Made by a program: the position numbers and the translations under genes. The notes beneath the pieces were generated by a model. It saw only the letters and a list, made by a program, of their open reading frames with translations. It did no database searches and was not told the origin of the DNA. Positions 43,681-50,787 of a DNA stretch of 64,000 nt are shown piece by piece (position 1 is the first letter of the stretch; each line of letters starts with the position of its first letter). Source of the DNA: an uncultured Sphingomonas sp. (GTDB lineage: Bacteria; Pseudomonadota; Alphaproteobacteria; Sphingomonadales; Sphingomonadaceae); contig NZ_CAKTFO010000008.1 in the NCBI RefSeq assembly GCF_934560975.1, forward strand, positions 1 to 64,000, in the 5' to 3' direction.

Positions 43681-44100
43681 GCGCCCTGCATCGCTTGCTC
43701 CGGCAAGCCGCCGCCGGCGCGCGCTCCTGCCGATCAATGGCAACCACGATCGCCCAGCGGCACCGTTGCTGTCACAACGCCATGAACGAAAGGGTAGACG
43801 TGGCCAGACCGACGCTGCCAAACACCATGCAAGGCTGCGCGCGTAAATCGCCCGGTTGCTGGACAGCACCGCTACGGGGCCGATGCCCCCATCAACGATT
43901 GCGCAAATGGCTGGTCCTACCGACAGACAGTCCCGACTACGAAACCCTCTCGTGCTCCCCCAAAGGCGGAAGCGCAGGCACCCGGGCGATGCCGCTTCGG
44001 ATTGCCCCTACCCGCCTTACTCACGCCAGCATTGCGCGGCCTGGCAGACGGCAGCGTCCGACACCACCATCCGGCTCAAGCCGCGAAAAGCCGCGCTCGA
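43681..44100. other. intergenic stretch before GGDEF/EAL gene end, nothing recognised
   Basis: Between the plus-strand terminator and the stop codon of the minus-strand GGDEF/EAL gene there is about 420 bases. Open frames on both strands have Arg/Pro/Ser-rich compositions without ribosome-binding sites. Confidence 0.3.
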
Positions 44101-46539
44101 TCAGGACAGGTGCGACAGCGACGAATTGGCGCGCCCATCGGCCGCCTTGGTCGCCATCCAGGCTTCCAGCTGATCGATCGGCATGGGACGCCCCGTAAAA
44201 TAGCCCTGGATGAAATCGCCGCCCAGCAACTGCACCACGGCGGCCTGCTGCGCCGTTTCGACCCCTTCGGCGATGATCGCCATGGACAGGCTGTGGCCCA
44301 GGTCCACGATCGCGCGGAGCAGTTCGGTCCCCTGCCGCCCCTGGTCGAGCGCGGTGATGAAACTGCGATCGACCTTCAGAATATCGACGCCCAGATCTTT
44401 CAGGTAGCTGAGGCTGGAATAGCCGGTGCCGAAATCGTCCAACGCGATCTTCAGCCCGGCCTCGCGCAGCTCCGCCATTGCCCGGTCGGCGGCGCGGGTA
44501 TGCGTCACCAGCACGCCCTCCGTAATCTCCAGCCGCAGCAGTTGCGCGGGAACGGCATGGGCGGCGAGTCGCTCGACGATCTTGCGCGAAAAGCCCGGCT
44601 GCCGGAACTGGACCGGCGAAATGTTGATCGCAATCGGCACGGTGCCGAGCCGCTTGATCTGCCGCAGCGCGCGTTCCAGCACCCAATCGTCGATGTCGAC
44701 GATGTGCCCGCTCGCTTCCGCCAGCGTGATGAGTTTGGCCGGGGAGACCGGGCCGAGCAGCGGGTGATTCCAGCGCAGCAGCGCCTCGACGCTGGCGAGT
44801 TCGCCCGTGCGGGCATCCACCACCGGTTGCAGGTGCAAGTCTAACTGATCCTCGCTCGACAGGGCTTCGGCCAAATCGTTGCGCATCGTGCGGCGGAAGT
44901 TCAGCGCCTCGTCCATCTGCACGTCGAACGGCTGCACCGGTGTGCGGCCGTCGAGCTTTGCCCGGTACATGGCGACGTCGCTCCGCCGCAGCAGTTCCTG
45001 GCCGGTGACCTGGCCGGCGCGCCCATGCGCAATGCCGATGCTGACACCGATGTTGAGCTGATGTTCATTGCTGCGCACCGGTTCGACCAGGGCATCCTGC
45101 ATTGCATTGGCGAACCCATGGATCGCGGCCTCCGAACCGGGGCCGAATGCGGCCGCACCGAACTCGTCGCCGCCCAGCCGAGCCAGCAACACGCCGCCGG
45201 GTCGCACCGCCGCGAACCGCTTCGCCACCTGCGCCAGAAGCTGGTCGCCGACGTCATGGCCCAACCCGTCATTCACCTCCTTGAAGCCGTTCAGGTCCGC
45301 GAACAGCAACGCGGCTTCGGACCGGCTGGATGGCGCGAGACGATGCTCCAGCTCCCTTTGAAAGGCGGTGCGGTTCGGCAGGGACGTCAGCATGTCGACG
45401 TCGACCGGCACCCGGCGTATCGGTGCGAAGCGCATGCCCAAGGCGAAGGTCGCCAGCATGATGGCAGCATGGATGGGCCGCAGCACCCCCGCAGCCTCCA
45501 ATGTCACGGACAATGCCGTGGCGAACAGCAAGGGAGCGGCGGCTCTTGCCTGCTCCCGCAGCCACGCCAGGTCCAGCGTCCGGCGCTGCCCGTGCCGGTC
45601 CTCCGGCGAACCCTCGGCAGTCGCGTCGGCGGGCGTCTCACCCGCGCCCCGTTGGGTGTCGGGCGCAGGCTGGGCAAGCTGGTCGCCGTCCAGCACCAAT
45701 GCCAGCATCTCGCGGCTGGATGCGGTGATGCGGGCCAGGTGCCATTGCTCCGCCTCGCGTTCCTCCACGACCGCATCCTCCACCAGCAGTTCGCTGTACC
45801 CGATCACGAGATCGAGCCCGCTGCGCAGATCGTGGCTGGATTTGGCCATGAAGTCGGCGGCGCGTTGATCCTCCTGCTCCATGTCGCGGATGGCGTCGCC
45901 GGTGCGGCATGCCGTTTCGTCATAGCGCGCGGCCATCTCCGCCAGCCTGGATCCTTCCACCTTGAGGCGCGAATAGAAGGCGGCGATCAGCGACACGTAC
46001 AAAGCGGCGGCAAAGGACGATGCCAGAAACAAGGCGCCGAGCGCGCCCTGCTCCAGGCGCGGTGCTTGCGGCCAGAGGTGATGCGCGATCAGGAACAGCA
46101 GTCCTTGAAGGATCATCGCGCCCATGCAGCGGAGCGTCGCCTGCGGCAGATATGCGAAGCCGAGCAACGTGGCGACGATCAGCCACGCCGCGAAGGGCGA
46201 ATTGAGCCCGCCATAGAACAGGGCGCCGAACAGGCTGATGGCGGTCCACAGGTGCACCGACAGAAACGCCGCGCGACGAAGTCCCGATCGCGCCACGAAC
46301 GGCAGCAGCCACAGCAGGCACATGCCGGCCGTGAGCAGCGGCGCCACCGCATCGTGGCGGTTGTCGAACGTCAGCAGACTGGCGCAGATCGGCAGCCCGA
46401 AAACGGGCCCGAGGAGATGCAGCACCACGAAGCTGCGATACAGCTTGGGGTCCTCGCCGCTCGCCGCCGGCTCCTCCAAGAGCTGCGCAAGGAGGCTCGG
46501 TCGTGCCGGCAGGAGCGGTGAAGTAAACGAGGAGCGCAT
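44101..46539 (-). CDS. membrane sensor with HisKA-like helices fused to GGDEF and EAL domains
   Basis: Third paralog (812 residues from ATG 46539; an upstream in-frame TTG at 46560 is less likely). The sensor domain has LHLLGPVFG (40-48) and YGGLNSPFAAW (109-119). Next comes a kinase-type dimerisation segment, FMAKSSHDLRSGLDLVIGYS, in which the phospho-acceptor His (236) is kept although the following TPLN is changed. Another hydrophobic region (about 335-372) precedes GGDEF (intact GGDEF at 456-460, LFADLNGFKEVND upstream) and EAL (VEALLRW at 584-590, DDFGTGYSSLSYL, AEGVET). Both c-di-GMP domains keep their signature residues; no RxxD inhibitory site is seen. Phosphotransfer to the His could control c-di-GMP turnover. 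Confidence 0.9.
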   Translation of the reverse strand: MRSSFTSPLLPARPSLLAQLLEEPAASGEDPKLYRSFVVLHLLGPVFGLPICASLLTFDNRHDAVAPLLTAGMCLLWLLPFVARSGLRRAAFLSVHLWTAISLFGALFYGGLNSPFAAWLIVATLLGFAYLPQATLRCMGAMILQGLLFLIAHHLWPQAPRLEQGALGALFLASSFAAALYVSLIAAFYSRLKVEGSRLAEMAARYDETACRTGDAIRDMEQEDQRAADFMAKSSHDLRSGLDLVIGYSELLVEDAVVEEREAEQWHLARITASSREMLALVLDGDQLAQPAPDTQRGAGETPADATAEGSPEDRHGQRRTLDLAWLREQARAAAPLLFATALSVTLEAAGVLRPIHAAIMLATFALGMRFAPIRRVPVDVDMLTSLPNRTAFQRELEHRLAPSSRSEAALLFADLNGFKEVNDGLGHDVGDQLLAQVAKRFAAVRPGGVLLARLGGDEFGAAAFGPGSEAAIHGFANAMQDALVEPVRSNEHQLNIGVSIGIAHGRAGQVTGQELLRRSDVAMYRAKLDGRTPVQPFDVQMDEALNFRRTMRNDLAEALSSEDQLDLHLQPVVDARTGELASVEALLRWNHPLLGPVSPAKLITLAEASGHIVDIDDWVLERALRQIKRLGTVPIAINISPVQFRQPGFSRKIVERLAAHAVPAQLLRLEITEGVLVTHTRAADRAMAELREAGLKIALDDFGTGYSSLSYLKDLGVDILKVDRSFITALDQGRQGTELLRAIVDLGHSLSMAIIAEGVETAQQAAVVQLLGGDFIQGYFTGRPMPIDQLEAWMATKAADGRANSSLSHLS

Positions 46540-46605
46540 AATGGCTATCGGATTAGCCAACGGCCGTTAACCGGTTATTACGACACAACAAAATAAAGAT
46601 GAGCC

Positions 46606-47541
46606 ATGCACCGCTTCCACCCCCCAGTAAACCGGAACTGGTATGTTCGTCTGGTTGGCGGGTTTGGGAGATTCGCCGCGTTCCAGGCAAGGCGCAATGC
46701 CGCGGTGGATGGGCAGCACCTTCGCCTGTTCATCGTCAGTCACCTGTGCGGGCCGTTGATCGGCCTGGCGCTGGCCGCCCTGATGGTGGTGCTGGGCTTC
46801 CCCCTGGATAGCGGCCTCCAGTCATTTGCCGTGCTGGTGTGCCTGTTTTGGGCTTACCCGGCGGCATTGGCCGCAGGAGCACGATATTGGCTGCTGAGCC
46901 TGGTGTCGCTCCAGCACCTCACCGTCGTGATCCTGTTGGCAAGCCATGAATATGGCGGCTTCACCTCCCCATTTCTGCTGTGGCTGGCGGTGGTGCCGTT
47001 GCTGGCCTTCCTGTATTCCGCACCCAGCGTGCGGCTATGGGCGGTTCTGATCGGGTTGTTGGGTTTGAATACCGGCCTGTTCGCGGTCGTGACCGCCAAT
47101 TTTCCCGCACCACCGCCCGTTGATCCCAATGCGCTGCATGGGCTTGCGCTGGTATCGTTGCTGTCCGCCTGTACCTATGTCTCCATGATGGCGGGGTATC
47201 TTGGGCGGGTGCTGAGTTCGCGCAACGAGATGGCCGAGATCGTCGCACAACGCAGCGCCGCTGCTGCATCGCTGGACCGGCGCAGTGGCGAGTTGCGGCA
47301 GATGCGCACCGCACGGGTCGCCAGCCTGTCCCGGCTGGTGCGGGGGTGCAGACCTCCGGTGAGCGACATCCTGAGCAGTTGCGAACAGGTGATTGAAAAT
47401 GCGCCTGCGCACCGCCGCTCGTCGGACATCTCCGACCTGCTGAGCATCAAGGCTGCCGCGGCGCGCCTCGCCGACCATGTCGAGGAGATTGACCGCTATC
47501 GGACGGGTCTGACCGGCACTCCGTCGGATGCGCGTGCATAG
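46606..47541 (+). CDS. orphan GGxxSP sensor-domain protein lacking kinase output
   Basis: Fourth paralog (311 residues). SHLCGPLIG (45-53) and YGGFTSPFLLW (116-126) mark the same six-helix sensor. After the last helix it continues with coiled-coil-like sequence, and at the position of the H-box it reads ASLSRLVRGCRPPVSDIL, with Arg in place of the phospho-acceptor His. About 50 further residues end the protein; no ATPase, GGDEF or EAL domain follows. It could tune the other sensors by heterodimer formation. ATG 46606 lies about 65 bases from the divergent GGDEF/EAL gene. A frameshift was not seen; the stop is natural to the frame. Confidence 0.8.
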   Translation: MHRFHPPVNRNWYVRLVGGFGRFAAFQARRNAAVDGQHLRLFIVSHLCGPLIGLALAALMVVLGFPLDSGLQSFAVLVCLFWAYPAALAAGARYWLLSLVSLQHLTVVILLASHEYGGFTSPFLLWLAVVPLLAFLYSAPSVRLWAVLIGLLGLNTGLFAVVTANFPAPPPVDPNALHGLALVSLLSACTYVSMMAGYLGRVLSSRNEMAEIVAQRSAAAASLDRRSGELRQMRTARVASLSRLVRGCRPPVSDILSSCEQVIENAPAHRRSSDISDLLSIKAAAARLADHVEEIDRYRTGLTGTPSDARA

Positions 47542-47587
47542 CCCGACGGCATGATCCTGCTACTGCCGGCGTATCGCGACCGCCTGC

Positions 47588-48889
47588 TCAGTAGCTGACG
47601 TAATAATCCTTGCGAAAATCCTCGCCCGAGAAGGCGCGCAGCATCGTCCACGGCAGCGCGGCGTCGGTCCAGTATCGGTGCGTCGGCGGCAATCCCAACG
47701 CAATCAGGCTTTCCGACGCGATATACATGCTGCCTGCGTTGGAATAGGTGTCCCCCAATGTGGGCTGGTGGCGCGCGAAACCGATCGTCAGGTAGCCGTC
47801 CGCATTGAAATTGCTGGGATCCTTGAACACGCGCCGCTGCGCCGCCATGGTGGCCGCACGGACCTGCCCGAACGGAAGCGTCGCAGGCAGAAGCCCACGC
47901 CAGGCCAGGTGACCGAGCGGCTGGTGCACCGCCGTGCGATAGGTCAGGGACCGCCCGATCGCGGCATAAGCGCCGTCCGGGCCGATCATGCGCTCAAGAT
48001 GCTCGGCGTAGCGCTGCGCCCGCTTCACCGCGACCTGCAGTTCCGCCGCGGGCTTGAGATTGTTGAACGCCGGTTCGCCCGCGCTCAACGTCTCCAATAT
48101 CTGCACCAGCATGGGATGGATGACGTAGCTGTTGTAATAGTCGAAGTGGAAGCGATCACCGTCGCCATACCACCCATCCCCGACATACCATTCCTGGAAC
48201 TTCTTGATCGACAGGTCGACGCGCATCGGGTCCCAATCCTCCCCGATCGAGAACAGGAACGCCTCGTTCATGGCGGCGAACAGGATCCAGTTCTGGTAGG
48301 GCGGGGAAATGCGGCGGAGGCCCTTGATCTCCTCGACGATGCGCCGCTTGGTGGCGGCACTCAGCGGTTTCCACAGCGCATCCGGTGCACGCAGCAGCGC
48401 GCTGGTGAAGTAAGCGGAATCCACCAGCGCCTGGCCATGGCTGCGCCACAGCAGATAATCGAGGCTGCGCGGATCGACGGAATGCTCGAAACTCGCACAG
48501 GCCTGATCGCGCAGCCGGGCTCGCAAGCGTCCTTCCGCAGAGGCGTCGTCCGGCAGCGCCAGCCAGGGCGCGATCCCGTCGATCAGGCGCCCGAAGCCTT
48601 CGAGATAGGCGACCCGGGTATCGCGACCGTCCCAAGTCGGGCTGAGTTCCGGCTTCCACTCACGCTGGAGCCGGCCGCGCGACATGGGGCCAAGCACCGG
48701 CCCTGCCATCCGCCGCAGCAGATCCAGCGCATAAGCGCGATCGGCGGCGCCATCCGATAGCGTGGCGCCACCGGTTTCGCTCCCGACGGTCGCGGCGGCG
48801 TGCTGACCCGAAGCGGCCGTTGCGGCAAGCATCCCCGCCCCTCCCCCCAGGCTGGCCAACAGGTGGCGACGATCGACGGCGTGGCTCAA
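47588..48889 (-). CDS. DUF2264 domain-containing protein, exported
   Basis: A 433-residue protein with the DUF2264 core: YLEGFGRLIDGIAPWL, YQNWILFAAMNEAFLFSIG, VGDGWYGDGDRFHFDYYNSYVIHPM and GPDGAYAAIGRSLTYR, a probable alpha/alpha-barrel seen in polysaccharide-utilisation loci. The start is a TTG at 48889 with GGAGG seven bases upstream; it overlaps the TGA of the DUF4861 gene (TTGA), so the two genes are translationally coupled. The N-terminus (SHAVDRRHLLASLGGGAGMLAATAAS) looks like a Tat signal. The position next to KduI and GH105 genes suggests action on uronic-acid-containing oligosaccharides; the reaction is unknown. Confidence 0.85.
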   Translation of the reverse strand: MSHAVDRRHLLASLGGGAGMLAATAASGQHAAATVGSETGGATLSDGAADRAYALDLLRRMAGPVLGPMSRGRLQREWKPELSPTWDGRDTRVAYLEGFGRLIDGIAPWLALPDDASAEGRLRARLRDQACASFEHSVDPRSLDYLLWRSHGQALVDSAYFTSALLRAPDALWKPLSAATKRRIVEEIKGLRRISPPYQNWILFAAMNEAFLFSIGEDWDPMRVDLSIKKFQEWYVGDGWYGDGDRFHFDYYNSYVIHPMLVQILETLSAGEPAFNNLKPAAELQVAVKRAQRYAEHLERMIGPDGAYAAIGRSLTYRTAVHQPLGHLAWRGLLPATLPFGQVRAATMAAQRRVFKDPSNFNADGYLTIGFARHQPTLGDTYSNAGSMYIASESLIALGLPPTHRYWTDAALPWTMLRAFSGEDFRKDYYVSY

Positions 48890-49872
48890 CGAACATCCTC
48901 CGGCACAGTGAAATCCAGCGTCGCGGTTCGCGCATAGGCGTCCCACGATTCCCGCGTCACGAACCTGCCTTGCCCCTTGTTCCAGGCGGATCCTGAGTAA
49001 TAGACAAACGGCTTGCCCGGCATAGCGCGGAGCAGAACGAGCTGGTTGTCGGCGTCGCTCCGCACGTCCGCGATCATCGCCGGGTCGACGCGCAGCGCGA
49101 TCGCCATGCGGCCATGATCGCCGTCTTCCGGCCCCCACCAGGATATCAGCCCACGCGCGCGATCAACCGTCAGCTCGCCGGCACCCTGGCCCGTGGTGCG
49201 CTTGCCGATGCCGATGCCGACCAGCAGCGGATCCGCCTTGTCGGACGAAAGGGTCGATACGAGCCGGGTGAAATGGGAGCCTAGCGGCAGGGTGAAGCGC
49301 CGCGTCTCCCACACCTTGCGATCAACACCGACCGGCCAGGACGCATACTCCACCACGAAGTCCGCCACGTCGCCGCCCGTGGCGATGATCCTGTGGCGGA
49401 CATAGTTGCGCGATGTCCATAGCTTGTTGTTGTACCAGATGCCGAGCCCGCCAGCGCCGCGGGTGGTGCCGACATTGTAGAAATCCAGCCCCTCGCCATG
49501 ATACGCATGCTGGTCGCCGGTGCGCAGTTGGCGATCGGCAAACGGCCAGCCGACATTCTTGCCCCAAGAGTCGATGCCGGAGCCGGACGGCGGCTCGGCG
49601 GCTTCCAGCGCATGGCCGTAGATGCGGTGGGCAGTGCGATCATTCTCCCACAGCAGGTCGTCGTAGCGATAGGGCGCGAGCGTAACCGCAGCGCGAGGCG
49701 CGCGCGCATTCGGGGCGGCAAGCGCATTGGCGGAGAGCGTGGCGGACGCAGCGGCCCGATCCGGCGCGGGTTGCAGGGCAGACGCCTGCGCCAGCGGCAG
49801 GCACACCGCCACGCCTACCGTCAGGCGCAAAGTCAGCCGACGCTGCATCCACCAGGATCGCCGATGCGACAT
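48886..49872 (-). CDS. DUF4861 family protein, secreted
   Basis: A 328-residue protein with signal peptide (MSHRRSWWMQRRLTLRLTVGVAVCLPLAQASA). DUF4861 marks are YRYDDLLWENDRTAHRIYG, GIDSWGKNVGWPF, YHGEGLDFYNVGTTRG and GLGIWYNNKL, all Trp/Tyr/Asp-rich segments typical of a carbohydrate-acting beta-sandwich. The family is linked to pectin and rhamnogalacturonan loci, but its exact activity is not established. GGAG lies about six bases before ATG 49872. Its promoter region holds a GntR-type palindrome at 49893-49905. It overlaps the DUF2264 gene by four bases. Confidence 0.85.
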   Translation of the reverse strand: MSHRRSWWMQRRLTLRLTVGVAVCLPLAQASALQPAPDRAAASATLSANALAAPNARAPRAAVTLAPYRYDDLLWENDRTAHRIYGHALEAAEPPSGSGIDSWGKNVGWPFADRQLRTGDQHAYHGEGLDFYNVGTTRGAGGLGIWYNNKLWTSRNYVRHRIIATGGDVADFVVEYASWPVGVDRKVWETRRFTLPLGSHFTRLVSTLSSDKADPLLVGIGIGKRTTGQGAGELTVDRARGLISWWGPEDGDHGRMAIALRVDPAMIADVRSDADNQLVLLRAMPGKPFVYYSGSAWNKGQGRFVTRESWDAYARTATLDFTVPEDVR

Positions 49873-49892
49873 GTCCTCTCCTTCGTAACTAT

Positions 49893-49905
49893 GTTGTACG
49901 ACAAC
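49893..49905. promoter_or_regulatory. GntR-type operator copy 1
   Basis: Arms GTTGT and ACAAC flank a three-base ACG. The site lies between the divergent DUF4861 gene (start 49872) and the GntR gene (start 49982). A near-identical sequence recurs at 50730-50742. Both fit the TTGT-N3-ACAA-like sites of the FadR/GntR group. Confidence 0.65.
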
Positions 49906-49981
49906 TTAGATTGCCCTGGCTTTTCTGCCAAGCGCGATCAGAGTTGGTGTTTAACAGCCGCAAAGCGGTCATAGGAGGGCC

Positions 49982-50704
49982 ATGGCCAAAACCGTATCGC
50001 TAGCCGACGCACTGTTCATGAAGCTGGAAGCGCAGATCCGGTCGGGGGACATGGCGCCCGGCACACGCATGCCCACGCAAAAAGACATTGCGGAGCAGCA
50101 GAGGGTAAGCCGAACCGTGGTGCGCGAGGCAATGGCCCGGCTGGAAGCGCAGGGCCTGACGGTCGCGCGCCAGGGGTCGGGCGTGTTCGTGTCCAACGAC
50201 GCCGCGTTTCAAGCATTTCAGATCGCCCGCCATGAGATCACCGAACTGGCCGACATCGTGCGGCTGCTGGAGGTGCGGTTGTCGGTGGAAGCGGAAATGG
50301 CGGCGTTTGCCGCGGCCCGGCGCACGCTGGACGACATTGCCGCGATGCGGGGCGCGCTGCACGACATGGCGGCGGTGGCAGACGATGCGGTCGCTTCGGC
50401 GGCAGCCGACACCCGGCTGCACATGGCGATCGCGCGCGCCACCCAGAATGACACGTTCGTCAAGCTGATCGAGTTTCTGGGCGTGCGCCTCGTCCCGCCG
50501 CGCAGCCTCTACCTCCGCAACCAGCCTCCGCACGCGCAGCAGGCCTATGTGGAAAAGGTACGCGCCGAACATGAGGCGATCGTCGACGCCATCGTGCGGA
50601 TGAATCCGGCCGGCGCGCGTGACGCCGCGCGCCACCATATGCAGGAAAGCCTCAGTCGCCACACCGAATTGAGCCAGACGATGAATCTGCTGTCGCGTAA
50701 CTGA
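49982..50704 (+). CDS. FadR/GntR family transcriptional regulator
   Basis: A 240-residue regulator. The winged-helix domain is at 1-75: LEAQIRSGDMAPGTRMPTQK, then DIAEQQRVSRTVVREAMARL (recognition helix) and GSGVFV (wing). An all-helical FCD-type ligand domain follows (ADIVRLLEVRLSVEAEMAAF, DTRLHMAIARATQN, EHEAIVDAIVRMNPAGARDA), with Asp/His residues that bind metal or a sugar acid in this family. By position it should control the pectin/uronate genes on both sides and be released by a uronate-derived ligand. AGGAGG lies four bases before the ATG. Two operator copies flank the gene. Confidence 0.9.
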   Translation: MAKTVSLADALFMKLEAQIRSGDMAPGTRMPTQKDIAEQQRVSRTVVREAMARLEAQGLTVARQGSGVFVSNDAAFQAFQIARHEITELADIVRLLEVRLSVEAEMAAFAAARRTLDDIAAMRGALHDMAAVADDAVASAAADTRLHMAIARATQNDTFVKLIEFLGVRLVPPRSLYLRNQPPHAQQAYVEKVRAEHEAIVDAIVRMNPAGARDAARHHMQESLSRHTELSQTMNLLSRN

Positions 50705-50713
50705 CACAACCCG

Positions 50714-50742
50714 TTGACGCCTTCGCCAGGTTGTATGATAAC
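50714..50742 (+). promoter_or_regulatory. promoter with overlapping GntR operator copy 2
   Basis: TTGACG at 50714-50719 fits a -35 element, and GATAAC (50737-50742) is 17 bases further, in -10 position. The palindrome GTTGT-ATG-ATAAC (50730-50742) covers the -10 element, so a bound regulator would block RNA polymerase. The TonB receptor starts 45 bases downstream. Confidence 0.6.
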
Positions 50743-50787
50743 TTGTCCTCACGCCAAAATGGCGGAGCATTGAGGAGGGGGGAAATC

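Noticed and set aside
43512..44198. A plus-strand frame of 228 codons after the double-OmpW gene
   Set aside because: It contains a terminator hairpin and overlaps the end of the GGDEF/EAL gene; composition is Arg/Pro/Ser-rich.
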